From contig NZ_JAFKCU010000003.1 of assembly GCF_017254845.1 (NCBI RefSeq), positions 186,001 to 250,000 on the forward strand: a stretch of DNA of 64,000 nucleotides. The letters run 5' to 3'. Within the stretch, counting starts at the first letter, position 1. Each line of letters begins with the position of its first letter. A program made the position numbers and the translations under genes. Of the stretch, positions 8,996 to 17,400 are shown in pieces. The notes under the pieces are model-generated. The model worked only from the letters and a program-made list of their open reading frames with translations. It was not told the origin of the DNA and ran no database searches. The stretch comes from Algoriphagus pacificus. GTDB lineage: Bacteria > Bacteroidota > Bacteroidia > Cytophagales > Cyclobacteriaceae.

Positions 8996-9832
8996 GTGAA
9001 AATCACCAGTGTCCAGTCTATGCTTTTGGCTGGAGTTTTTTTTGCATTGATGAATGTATCCGTAAAATACATACCAGATATTCCTGCCATAGAGATTATC
9101 CTCTTTAGATCGGTGTTCAGCTTGGTTTTCAGTTATTCTATGTTGAAAAAACAGGGTGTAAATGTCTTTGGAAACAATAAAAAACTCTTGGTGATCAGAG
9201 GGGTAGTTGGGTCTGTGGGTTTGATTTCTTTCTTTTATACACTACAAAAAATCCCTTTGGCGAGTGCTGTTACACTTCAGTATTTGTCCCCAATCTTGAC
9301 AACAATTTTGGGTATTTACTTGGTCAAAGAAAAAGTGAAGCCCATCCAATTTGTCTTCTTTACCATTTCATTTATCGGAGTACTATTTGTCCAGGGATTT
9401 GATACCCGAGTTAATCTGCTCTATGCTGGAATTGGTTTGATTTCAGCTTTGTTTTCAGGACTGGCTTATAATGTGATCCGTAAACTCAAAAACACCGAGC
9501 ATCCACTGGTTATCATATTTTACTTTCCTTTAGTTACTCTACCCATAGCGATTACGATTAGTATTTTCACTTGGGTTCAACCGGTAGGATGGGACTGGGC
9601 TATCTTATTATGGATAGGTATCTGTACCCAGACAGCCCAATACTTTATGACAGTTGCTTATCAAAATGCCAATGTTTCTAAAATTTCTAGTTTGAGTTAT
9701 CTGGGTATTTTCTATGCCCTGATATTTGGTTTTTTCTTTTTCGGAGAAACCTATACTCTAATGGCTTACGTAGGCATGGGTTTATTGCTTTTGGGAGTCA
9801 TTTTAAATTATAGAGTAAAGAATCCCGCTTAA
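8996..9832 (+). CDS. EamA/DMT-family membrane transporter
   Basis: A 278-residue protein with about ten hydrophobic helices in two EamA repeats (about 5-130 and 145-272). GLISFFYTLQKIPLASAVTLQYL and TQTAQYFMTVAYQNANVSKISSL are the typical inner helices. It is probably an exporter of a metabolite or amino acid; the substrate cannot be predicted. The start is GTG at 8996. It stands 57 bases before pncB on the same strand. Confidence 0.88.
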   Translation: MKITSVQSMLLAGVFFALMNVSVKYIPDIPAIEIILFRSVFSLVFSYSMLKKQGVNVFGNNKKLLVIRGVVGSVGLISFFYTLQKIPLASAVTLQYLSPILTTILGIYLVKEKVKPIQFVFFTISFIGVLFVQGFDTRVNLLYAGIGLISALFSGLAYNVIRKLKNTEHPLVIIFYFPLVTLPIAITISIFTWVQPVGWDWAILLWIGICTQTAQYFMTVAYQNANVSKISSLSYLGIFYALIFGFFFFGETYTLMAYVGMGLLLLGVILNYRVKNPA

Positions 9833-9889
9833 TCGAGTTTGCCCAGCAAATCGGCAATAATTACCTTTAACTCAAAGTAATTTTTCTTT

Positions 9890-11380
9890 ATGAAAATCAC
9901 CAAAGACCTATATCAAGGATCCCTTGCCTTATTAACTGACTTTTACCAAGTGACCATGGCTTATGCCTATTGGAAATCAGGAAAAGCGGAAGAAGAGGCA
10001 GTTTTTAATCTCTTTTTCAGAAAGCATCCCTTTCAAGGTGGATTTACGCTGGCGGCTGGACTAGAATACGTTATCGATTACTGCAAAAACTTCAAGTTTG
10101 GCGTTCATGATATCACCTATTTGAAAGAGATGAAGGACAAAGAGGGGGCAAATATGTTTGATCCTGCTTTTTTGAAGTATCTCTCAGAGATGAAATTCAG
10201 TTGTGATATCGATGCGGTAGAAGAAGGAACAGTAGTGTTTCCAAATGCTCCGATGATCCGTGTGAAAGGTCCTTTGATTCAATGCCAATTATTGGAAACT
10301 CCGCTATTGAATATTTTCAATTTCCAGACCTTGATAGCAACCAAAGCTGCCCGGATCAATCTGGCTGCTCAGGGAGAACCCGTTTTGGAATTCGGATTGA
10401 GAAGAGCTCAGGGGATTGATGGAGCCCTTGCGGCTTCCAGAGCATCTTATATTGGAGGATGTACTTCCACGAGCAATGTCATGGCTGGAAAACTGTTTGG
10501 GATTCCCGTTTCCGGAACTCATGCCCATAGCTGGATCATGTCTTTTGAAACGGAGTTGGAGGCATTTGAAGCCTATGCAGAAGCTTTTCCTGACAATTGT
10601 ATTTTCTTGGTAGATACCTATGATACCATCAATGGAATAAAGAATGCAATCAAAGTCGGTAATATATTAAGGAGTCGAGGAAAAGAAATGGTTGGAATCC
10701 GAATCGATTCGGGAGATTTGGCGTATTTCAGTAATGTGGCAAGACAAATGCTGGATGAATCGGGGTTTCCTGAGGCGAAAATCGTGGCTTCCAATGATTT
10801 GGATGAGCATATTATCACTTCACTGAAAGGGCAGGAAGCTTCCATAAACGTATGGGGAGTTGGGACTAAACTGGTCACAGCTTTTGATCAACCAGCTTTG
10901 GGAGCTGTCTATAAATTGGCAGCGATTCGAATTGAAAATGGGACCTATGCGCCAAAAATCAAAGTTTCCCAGCAGTCACTGAAAATCAACGTGCCCGGAT
11001 ATCATAACGTGAAACGTTATTATTCCAAGGGAAAAGCTGTGGCGGACATGATTTATTTGGAAGATCAGGAAATCGATCCAAAAGGAATTGTGATCATAGA
11101 TCCAATAGACAGTACCCGTAGAAAAAGGATTATGCCTTTATTCTACCAGGAAGAGATTCTGTTGAAGCCAATTTTCCGAAACGGAAAGCTGATGTATAAA
11201 TCACCAGCATTAGAAGAAATTAGAAAACGAGCCTTTGAGCAATTGGAAACGCTGGATAAAACACATAAGAGACTTATCAATCCACACCTTTATCCAGTTG
11301 GATTGGAAGAAAATCTGCACCATTTGAGAACAGATTTGGTTCTAAAGGCTCAGAAATTTGATCAAAAAGATGAAAAGTAA
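9890..11380 (+). CDS. pncB: Nicotinate phosphoribosyltransferase
   Basis: Makes nicotinate mononucleotide from nicotinate and PRPP, the entry step of NAD salvage. The 496-residue protein starts with the family signature LLTDFYQVTMAYAYWKSG and has EFGLRRAQG, the catalytic-loop GTHAHSW and the phosphate-binding IRIDSGDLAYFS. The long C-terminal extension is normal for this bacterial form. Its end overlaps the nicotinamidase start by 11 bases, so the two salvage enzymes are translationally coupled. Confidence 0.96.
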   Translation: MKITKDLYQGSLALLTDFYQVTMAYAYWKSGKAEEEAVFNLFFRKHPFQGGFTLAAGLEYVIDYCKNFKFGVHDITYLKEMKDKEGANMFDPAFLKYLSEMKFSCDIDAVEEGTVVFPNAPMIRVKGPLIQCQLLETPLLNIFNFQTLIATKAARINLAAQGEPVLEFGLRRAQGIDGALAASRASYIGGCTSTSNVMAGKLFGIPVSGTHAHSWIMSFETELEAFEAYAEAFPDNCIFLVDTYDTINGIKNAIKVGNILRSRGKEMVGIRIDSGDLAYFSNVARQMLDESGFPEAKIVASNDLDEHIITSLKGQEASINVWGVGTKLVTAFDQPALGAVYKLAAIRIENGTYAPKIKVSQQSLKINVPGYHNVKRYYSKGKAVADMIYLEDQEIDPKGIVIIDPIDSTRRKRIMPLFYQEEILLKPIFRNGKLMYKSPALEEIRKRAFEQLETLDKTHKRLINPHLYPVGLEENLHHLRTDLVLKAQKFDQKDEK

Positions 11381-12008
11381 GAATGAAGCTCTGATTATCG
11401 TAGATGTACAAAATGATTTTGTCTCCGGAGGAGCTTTGGAAGTGAAAGAAGGAGAAAGTGTAGTACCCGTGATTAACAAATTACAGGAGGAATTCCAGTT
11501 TATTGTAGCAACTCAAGATTACCATCCCGAAAACCATGGGAGTTTTGCTACAAATCATCCCCATAAAAATCCAGGTGATTTTATTTTGCTGGGAGGCTTG
11601 AATCAGATTCTTTGGCCAGTACACTGTGTACAGGAGTCAAATGGGGCAGAATTTCATCCTGATTTAGAAAGAGAAAAATGGTCAGCAGTCTTTCAAAAGG
11701 GGAAAAACCCTCAAGTAGATTCCTACTCTGGGTTTTTTGATAATGCCAGAAGAGGGGATACAGGTTTGGGTGATTACCTTAAATACCATGGAATTGAAAA
11801 AGTGTATGTGACTGGATTAGCTTTGGACTATTGCGTGAAGTTTACCGCACTAGATGCCAAGAGCCTTGGCTTTGATACTTATTTAGTAGCTGATGCAAGC
11901 AAAGCTGTAAATCTCAATACAAGTGATGATGAAAAAGCCCTTGAAGAAATGAAAGAGGCAGGAATCACTGTTATTAAAAGCAATGAACTATTGAAAAGCC
12001 ATGTTTGA
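11370..12008 (+). CDS. pncA: Nicotinamidase
   Basis: Deamidates nicotinamide to nicotinate, the substrate of the preceding gene product. The cysteine-hydrolase triad is visible: Asp in IIVDVQNDF, Lys in VFQKGKNP, and Cys in GLALDYCVKFTALDA. Metal-ligand residues are in TQDYHPENHGSF. I place the start at ATG 11370 (212 residues), overlapping pncB by 11 bases; an in-frame TTG at 11358 is less likely. Its stop overlaps the thioesterase start by eight bases. Confidence 0.95.
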   Translation: MKSKNEALIIVDVQNDFVSGGALEVKEGESVVPVINKLQEEFQFIVATQDYHPENHGSFATNHPHKNPGDFILLGGLNQILWPVHCVQESNGAEFHPDLEREKWSAVFQKGKNPQVDSYSGFFDNARRGDTGLGDYLKYHGIEKVYVTGLALDYCVKFTALDAKSLGFDTYLVADASKAVNLNTSDDEKALEEMKEAGITVIKSNELLKSHV

Positions 12009-12462
12009 ATTTGATCCACAAAAACACTATCCATCAGAAACAGAAAGCCGAGTAGTAATTCGGTTTCAGGATTGTGATCCCCTAAGGCATTTAAATAACG
12101 CGAAGTATTTCGATTATTTTTTCAATGCAAGAGAAGATCAGGTGCCAAAGCTTTATGGGCTTGAGATCATGGACTTTATTAAAAAGTACAAGGCAGCTTG
12201 GGTAGTTTATAATCATAACATCAGTTATGTGAAACCTGCGATGGTTGGAGAGTGGGTTCGAATTATGAGCCGAATCATCTGGCATAACCATAATACGATA
12301 GTTGTGGAATACTACATGACCGATGATAGCAAAACGCAATTGAAAACACTTCTTTGGTCTACTTTAAGGTATGTGACTTTGGCGGAAGGTAAGTCAACCG
12401 ACCATGAAGGAGCAGTACTGGAATTTCTGAAAGCAACTTCCGGAAATACAGATATTAGATGA
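12001..12462 (+). CDS. Hotdog-fold acyl-CoA thioesterase
   Basis: A 153-residue protein of the 4-hydroxybenzoyl-CoA/YbgC-type thioesterase group. It carries the signature RFQDCDPLRHLNNAKYFDY, in which the Asp and the NN pair mark the active-site helix start, and a second conserved strand VEYYM. It hydrolyses an acyl-CoA; the chain is not predictable. The ATG overlaps the end of pncA by eight bases, so it is the third gene of the pncB-pncA operon. Why a thioesterase sits with NAD salvage is not obvious. Confidence 0.85.
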   Translation: MFEFDPQKHYPSETESRVVIRFQDCDPLRHLNNAKYFDYFFNAREDQVPKLYGLEIMDFIKKYKAAWVVYNHNISYVKPAMVGEWVRIMSRIIWHNHNTIVVEYYMTDDSKTQLKTLLWSTLRYVTLAEGKSTDHEGAVLEFLKATSGNTDIR

Positions 12463-12551
12463 ATGGAAATAAAGGATCGAGTGAAGATTATAGCTTCAGA
12501 ATTGAAAAAATAAATTTGATTTAAATCAAATCGCTGTATCTCAGCGAACAA

Positions 12552-12579
12552 AACCTGTACAGGAGCGTACAGGTTTTTT
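12552..12579 (+). terminator. Terminator-like hairpin, copy 1
   Basis: Nine-bp perfect stem AACCTGTAC (12552-12560) with GTACAGGTT (12567-12575), six-base loop, then a T-run. It could end the pncB-pncA-thioesterase operon. An almost identical hairpin at 14042 occupies the same place relative to the paralogous gene. Confidence 0.75.
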
Positions 12580-12687
12580 CTTTTTAACCTATTTGATTTC
12601 AGGGACTTGTAAATTTTTAAAAAATTAAATTTTACTAAAAAACACAATAAAGTGTAACCTAAAAATCCCTTAAAACAGGCGAATTCT

Positions 12688-12710
12688 GTTCGCTTCCAAG
12701 ACAAGCGAAC
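12688..12710. repeat. Perfect 8-bp inverted repeat in the leader of the first secreted paralogue
   Basis: GTTCGCTT (12688-12695) is the exact complement of AAGCGAAC (12703-12710), with a 7-base spacer. It could be an operator or an RNA hairpin. The corresponding place in the second leader keeps part of the sequence but forms a different, shorter stem (CTGTC/GACAG). Confidence 0.5.
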
Positions 12711-12892
12711 GGTAAATTCATGGCAATTGTCCGAATATGAATGATTTTTATGTCTAAACAACAAAATAATGTTTTGTAAAAATTAAGTTTTGTTAATATG
12801 AAATAGGTGTTTCAAAAGTGGATTCTGGCATGAAAAGTTTCTTTGGTACGCGCTTGGTTGAATAGATAGCACAACACTAAACCAACACTGTT

Positions 12893-13477
12893 ATGAAAAC
12901 CTTATTCACTTTAGCTTTAGCAGGCGCATTATCTTTTAGCGCCTTTGCAAATGACAACGAAGACTTGATGGCATTATCTGATGTCAATGCAAACTTCAAA
13001 AAAATCAATGTTTTACTTAAAGAGGGAGTCGGCGATGCGAAAATTGCCATCATTGACCAAGAGGGTCATAGACTTCACCAACGCAAAGTTCATGTAAAAG
13101 GAGCGGATTTGATGATTCCTTACAACTTGGATGATATGCCTTGTGGCACTTATCAAGTGATGATTTCCACAGAAGATGAAGAGGTAGTTTATACCGTAGA
13201 AACAATGGAAAGACCCATACCTAAAGAGGATTATCCATTGATGGCTTATGGTAAAATGGTTGATGAAAACACAGTAAACCTGGCTGTAATCGGACTTTTT
13301 GAACCAGGTGTAGATGTGAAAATCAAAACTGAAAAAGGAAATAGATTGATTCATGAAGAATTTATCGATCAGCCTGAAGCATTTAAAAAGGATTTCTCCT
13401 TTAATGGAATCAGTCCCGATGAAATTTACATTGAATTGACTGATGCTCTTGGAAGATCAAGAGTTATCCACTTCTAA
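12893..13477 (+). CDS. Secreted protein of unknown function, paralogue 1
   Basis: A 194-residue protein with signal peptide MKTLFTLALAGALSFSAFA. The mature part appears to be two beta-sandwich-like halves: about 30-105 (IAIIDQEGHRL, GTYQVMISTEDEEVVYTV) and about 115-194 (VNLAVIGLFEPGVDVKI, IELTDALGRSRVI). No catalytic motif or lipobox is present. It is highly similar over its full length to the next gene, and the upstream DNA is duplicated too. I do not recognise a named family; an adhesive or structural periplasmic or surface role is only a guess from composition. Confidence 0.85.
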   Translation: MKTLFTLALAGALSFSAFANDNEDLMALSDVNANFKKINVLLKEGVGDAKIAIIDQEGHRLHQRKVHVKGADLMIPYNLDDMPCGTYQVMISTEDEEVVYTVETMERPIPKEDYPLMAYGKMVDENTVNLAVIGLFEPGVDVKIKTEKGNRLIHEEFIDQPEAFKKDFSFNGISPDEIYIELTDALGRSRVIHF

Positions 13478-14041
13478 AGAATTAAAATTTAGTTTAGTTG
13501 ATGAAAAAGTTCTTGCCTTTGGTGGGGGCTTTTTTTTTGTCTTTTTAAAATTGGAGGAAGCGTATTCTTTATTCCTATGAATTAGAATAAAGATTGGACC
13601 TTTCTATTAATTTTTAAAGCAGGGATTTCCGGGGATTATTATTATGGGGGTTAAAGGAAAAAAGGAAAAGGTGTTTTTATCCTGGTTGGAAATCCTTTTA
13701 TCAGATCATTGAATTTTAGATTCTAGAATTGAGATTAAAAATGTGAGAATCGTATGGAATCCTATAGTTTTTTGAATTTATAGAATCTGGACAGAATACA
13801 CCTTCTGGCTTTTGTCAATTGAATACTGAAATAGAAAGTATTTAGAATATTTAAAGAATAAATTCCTTGATTGGAATTAGTGCTCCAAGCTAGGGATTTT
13901 CGAAAATTTAGATTATTAACCATTAAACCCTTCCTAAATACCAGAACTTACTTATGTTTTCGCCAATTAGGGATTCAAATTCTAAATTTTTACAAGCTGA
14001 AAACTGAATTGTGTTCGCCTAGAATGAATCCGAGCGGACGA

Positions 14042-14070
14042 AACCTGTACAAAAGCGTACAGGTTTTTTT
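14042..14070 (+). terminator. Terminator-like hairpin, copy 2
   Basis: Same nine-bp stem as at 12552 (14042-14050 with 14057-14065), loop AAAAGC, followed by seven T. It lies 317 bp before the ATG, against 318 bp for copy 1. No recognised gene lies in the 560 bp upstream, so what it would terminate is unclear. Confidence 0.7.
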
Positions 14071-14356
14071 ATGGCAACAGAATCAAAAATATTTTTTAGA
14101 GAGTTTTTCAAAATTAAATTTCATTAACAATCCACCAAAACTGTAACCTTGGCAAATGCCCAAATGAGTAAAAACTGTCCGCTTCTATGACAGTCGAACG
14201 CTAAAGTGATCAGTTCTTGGACAGTTTTTGTTAATTTTTTGTGATTTTTTCAAAATTATATTTTGGCAAAACGTTAAAAAAGTCTAATAATAAAAATCAA
14301 GTTCAAATAGGTTTTGGCATGTTTGCTTGAGTTGGTACATGCTTAGCATAAGGATA

Positions 14357-14376
14357 AGCACAACACTAAACCAACA
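14357..14376 (+). promoter_or_regulatory. Conserved 5' leader element of the paralogue pair
   Basis: AGCACAACACTAAACCAACA is identical to 12868-12887 and sits about six bases before the ATG in both copies. It lacks a Shine-Dalgarno motif and probably is the transcribed 5' untranslated region. Confidence 0.5.
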
Positions 14377-14381
14377 ATGTT

Positions 14382-14963
14382 ATGAAAACCTTATTCACAT
14401 TAGCAATGGCAAGCGCATTATCTTTTAGCGCATTAGCAGCAAACGAAGATTTGAAAGAACTATCAACAGTTAATTCAAATTACAAAAAAATCAATGTCAC
14501 TTTGAAAGGTGGAGTAGGAGATGCTAAAATCTCTATCATCGACCAAAACGGTAAAAACCTGAACAATAGAAAAGTTCATGTAAAAGATGAATCAGTGGTT
14601 GTTCCTTATGATATGAATAACCTTCCAGCTGGAGAGTATCAAGTTAGAATCACTACAGAAGATGAGGAAGTTTCCTACACTGTAGCTACTATGGAAAAGC
14701 CGATTCCAGTTGCAGATTTGCCTTTGATGGCTTATGGAAAAGCAAAAGACAATAACACTATCAATCTTTCTGTAATTGGTCTTGTAGAGCCTGGAGTAGA
14801 GGTGAAAATTATTTCTTCTGATAGCGGAAAAGTGATTTTCGAAGAGAAAATTGATCAGCCAGATGCTTTCAAGAAAGATTATAAATTGAAAAGCATGAAT
14901 GCAGAAGACGTATATGTGGAGCTAACTGATGCTTTGGGTAGAACAAAGACTTTGTTCTTCTAA
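14382..14963 (+). CDS. Secreted protein of unknown function, paralogue 2
   Basis: A 193-residue protein with signal peptide MKTLFTLAMASALSFSALA, closely related to the gene 1.49 kb upstream. Shared stretches include the VGDAKI/IIDQ strand, RKVHVK, ITTEDEEVSYTV, PLMAYGK, IDQPDAFKKD and ELTDALGR. The architecture is two probable beta-sandwich halves and no known active site. Its own leader and hairpin are duplicated with it, so it can be expressed independently of the first copy. The function is unknown. Confidence 0.85.
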   Translation: MKTLFTLAMASALSFSALAANEDLKELSTVNSNYKKINVTLKGGVGDAKISIIDQNGKNLNNRKVHVKDESVVVPYDMNNLPAGEYQVRITTEDEEVSYTVATMEKPIPVADLPLMAYGKAKDNNTINLSVIGLVEPGVEVKIISSDSGKVIFEEKIDQPDAFKKDYKLKSMNAEDVYVELTDALGRTKTLFF

Positions 14964-14984
14964 GAGTTAACTAAACCAACTTTA

Positions 14985-15017
14985 AAAAAGCCCTGATCGA
15001 ACTGATTAGGGCTTTTT
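14985..15017. terminator. Bidirectional terminator between paralogue 2 and the ADP-ribosylglycohydrolase gene
   Basis: A 14-bp stem (14985-14998 with 15004-15017, one G-T pair), five-base loop, A-run and T-run on either side. The stop region of the leftward gene overlaps it. Confidence 0.85.
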
Positions 15018-16259
15018 GTTTTGGCTCACTTTATTGGTTAGCTCTTTTGCCAAAGCTTCAAGGTCTATATTCAAAAGATTTTTACTGACAGACAGGACAA
15101 GTTCTCTGGATTCTTGAGGTAACTGGTCAAAACCTACAAAAGCTCCTAATATCCCTCCTGCAACCGCAGCCGTGGTGTCATTATCTCTTCCATAATTCAC
15201 GAGAAAAACCATAGTTCCCTGAAAATCAAAATCGGCATACATCATTGCAGTCAAAACCTGAAAATAGATTTCACCTGCGTGAAATGGCATATCTTGGTTT
15301 TTTTCATCAAGCGCAGCAAATGCAAATTTTAACCCTTCGCTTTCTGCTGTCAATCGAAATTCAGAACTATCTAACTCATATGACTTTTGATAAATTTCGG
15401 TCGCATCCAAAAGAAGTTTTTGGGCGGTTCTTCCCACTAAGCGACTTTTGAAATAACCTTTCGGATCGATGGTTAAAGCTGCTAAAAGATCATTCTTTGT
15501 TGCTCCTTTTTTCATTCCAGCAGAAGTCATTGCGGCTGTTAATGCTGTTAGATCTCTAGCATATCCAATGTCAAAGAAAGACAGTTTGTAACTTTCAGAA
15601 TAGGCAATTTCTGGATTTGCCGGATAGACAGCACCTAAGGTTGGCGCATAGAGTAATCCCCCGCAAACCATTTCTCCCCCATAAAACCTACTCAATGAAT
15701 CAGCATAAGCATCTACATCTTTTGAAATATAAGCTTGGCTCACCTTGGCCCATTCTATCAACCAGTTGAGTTTTAAGTCTATTTTTTCTCTGGAAAGGCT
15801 ATCAGTTTCTTCTGTAGAATTTAGTTCACTCTGATAGCCTTCATATTGTTGAAGAATGTGCTTTGCAAAATCACTCGCACTCAAATCATAGAGTTCCTGG
15901 CCTAGTAAATAATTAACTGTTAAAGCTTTCCACCTGGTATCATCGGTCGTTCCACCAGCAGGTAAATCTACCAGCCATGTGCCTTCTGGAGAGGGCTGTC
16001 TGATCATGGAATCCAACTTTTCTACAAAGCCATATTCTGAGTTGATAGCTTCTCGAGACCACATTTCGGTAGGAGCTCCCATGGCGTCTCCGATGGCTGA
16101 ACCAACCAACATCCCAAGGATTTTATCATAAAGCTCTTCCTCGGAAAGTCCAGAATCAATAATAGGAATGATTTGTGGCTCTATTTCAGGAGTCTTTGAT
16201 TCTTTTTTACAGGAATAAAATAGGGGAATGATAAAGATCAGAAGCAGATATTTTCTCAT
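15006..16259 (-). CDS. ADP-ribosylglycohydrolase-family lipoprotein
   Basis: A 417-residue protein with a lipobox (IIPLFYSCKKE, Cys17), so it should be membrane-anchored outside the cytosol. The hydrolase domain starts near residue 45 with GMLVGSAIGDAMGAPTEMW. The metal-binding aspartates are present in GGTTDDTRW and in GRDNDTTAAVAGGILGAFVG near the C-terminus. Members cleave ADP-ribose or related N-glycosides. I place the start at ATG 16259, one base after the stop of the kinase gene upstream; a TTG at 16271 would overlap it. The pair forms a two-gene operon. Export of such an enzyme is notable because most characterised members are cytosolic. Confidence 0.85.
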   Translation of the reverse strand: MRKYLLLIFIIPLFYSCKKESKTPEIEPQIIPIIDSGLSEEELYDKILGMLVGSAIGDAMGAPTEMWSREAINSEYGFVEKLDSMIRQPSPEGTWLVDLPAGGTTDDTRWKALTVNYLLGQELYDLSASDFAKHILQQYEGYQSELNSTEETDSLSREKIDLKLNWLIEWAKVSQAYISKDVDAYADSLSRFYGGEMVCGGLLYAPTLGAVYPANPEIAYSESYKLSFFDIGYARDLTALTAAMTSAGMKKGATKNDLLAALTIDPKGYFKSRLVGRTAQKLLLDATEIYQKSYELDSSEFRLTAESEGLKFAFAALDEKNQDMPFHAGEIYFQVLTAMMYADFDFQGTMVFLVNYGRDNDTTAAVAGGILGAFVGFDQLPQESRELVLSVSKNLLNIDLEALAKELTNKVSQNKKP

Positions 16260-16260
16260 A

Positions 16261-17226
16261 TCAATAACCAAGGATCAATCTACTTGCTTTTTCCATTAAA
16301 GCCTCTTTTTGCTCTAAGCTTAGGTTCACAGGCAACTGAGCAATTCCAATTAATCTTCTCAAAATCTCTACCCCATGAAATTGGTCCAATAGCTTAGGAG
16401 AAAGTGGCTGAATGTATTGCTTTAAAAATTCATTTTTCAATTCCTCAGATTGTTGGCTCAGATCTAAATGTGCCAAAAGAACCCCCAAATCAAATTCTGG
16501 ATCTCCCATAAACCCGAATTCTGGGTCAATGATTTTTATTCCTTGAGAAGTTTGAAGCCAGCTGCCGGGATAAAAATCCCCATGAAGCAGGGTTTCTCCT
16601 TGACCAAGGTATCTTTTTCCTAATTCCTCAATCTTTCTTTTAAGTGCCTGATTTTTCTTAAATCTTAAGCTTAATTCTTGCAATCCCGCTTGTACTGAAT
16701 CTAGGTCAAAACCATTTTCTTCCATAAAAGGAAAGTAAAAAATATGCTCATGGTTTAAGACTTTCATCGCCTGATTATCCGGAAAATCTTTCAATTCCAA
16801 TTCATGAAGTGAATTTAGATAATCACACAAGCTTTGGATTTCCTGTTTTTTAAGCTGGAAATTGCCTGAATATAATGCTGAGAAATCACTTCCTTCTCCG
16901 AGATCTTCTGTAACCAATAGGTATTGATCAGGAAGGTAATTCAGCACTTTAGGAGAGTAGTTTTTTAGGGTAGCATTTTTTCCAACCGCAGTATAAAAGG
17001 CATGTTCTATTCCAATCCGCTCAATTGGAGCTTTGATCTGCGGATACTTCCTTACGAAAGACTTTGATTGTTTTATAATGACAGAACGCTCATTGGTTTT
17101 CACTCTCAAAACCACATTCATATTACTTTCTCCGGCTGGATTGGCGCTGATTAATTTTTCTTCAGGACCCCAAACAGGAATGTTTTTAAGTTCTTCTATG
17201 CTGGTTTTATCTTCCAGATTTATCAT
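16261..17226 (-). CDS. Aminoglycoside phosphotransferase-fold small-molecule kinase
   Basis: A 321-residue APH/ChoK-fold kinase. The catalytic loop is LLHGDFYPGSW and the metal-binding motif IIDPEFGFMGDPEFD, a combination that resembles 5-methylthioribose kinases and other sugar kinases of this fold more than antibiotic-resistance enzymes. The N-terminal lobe has VVLRV and VIIKQS strands. The start is ATG 17226; a TTG at 17247 would add seven residues. It lies directly upstream of the ADP-ribosylglycohydrolase lipoprotein, so its substrate may be a ribose-type product, which is inference only. Confidence 0.78.
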   Translation of the reverse strand: MINLEDKTSIEELKNIPVWGPEEKLISANPAGESNMNVVLRVKTNERSVIIKQSKSFVRKYPQIKAPIERIGIEHAFYTAVGKNATLKNYSPKVLNYLPDQYLLVTEDLGEGSDFSALYSGNFQLKKQEIQSLCDYLNSLHELELKDFPDNQAMKVLNHEHIFYFPFMEENGFDLDSVQAGLQELSLRFKKNQALKRKIEELGKRYLGQGETLLHGDFYPGSWLQTSQGIKIIDPEFGFMGDPEFDLGVLLAHLDLSQQSEELKNEFLKQYIQPLSPKLLDQFHGVEILRRLIGIAQLPVNLSLEQKEALMEKASRLILGY

Positions 17227-17400
17227 CAGGTAATTTTTTTGATTCAATTAAATAAACGTATTCAAACATTGGCTTAGATCCCTAAAATAAGAACTCTACC
17301 CCGTAAATGGGTCGTATGAATAGATGGAATCATGTATTTTAAATTTCTGGCTGCTAAAAATCCTTATTTTTGAAATAAGAACTTAAATATAAACCCTCAT

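Larger units (their letters stand above)
12463..12892. other. Intergenic region, 430 bp, duplicated leader of the first secreted paralogue
   Basis: From about 12540 this region aligns with the leader at about 14027-14381. Shared parts are a terminator-like hairpin, a second inverted repeat area, TGGCATG-N10-TTGGTAC, and a 20-base stretch AGCACAACACTAAACCAACA (12868-12887) just before the ATG. No credible reading frame was found. Confidence 0.7.
13478..14381. other. Intergenic region, 904 bp, between the two secreted paralogues
   Basis: The first part (to about 14020) is AT-rich and shows only a weak G-rich hairpin with a T-run near 13511-13531, possibly the terminator of the first paralogue. 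From about 14027 onward it is the duplicated leader of the second paralogue. No supported gene was seen; an open frame at 13871-14146 runs through the hairpin and has no coding character. Confidence 0.6.

Noticed and set aside
12312-12764. 150-codon open frame on the minus strand over the thioesterase end and the following gap
   Set aside because: Antisense to a recognised gene at one end, crosses the terminator-like hairpin and duplicated leader, and has no family motif.
13871-14146. 91-codon open frame in the gap between the secreted paralogues
   Set aside because: Runs through the terminator-like hairpin and leader, composition is not coding-like, and no counterpart exists in the first leader copy.
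16261-17226. Antibiotic-resistance aminoglycoside kinase
   Set aside because: Motifs fit sugar-kinase members of the fold better, and there is no mobile-element or resistance context.
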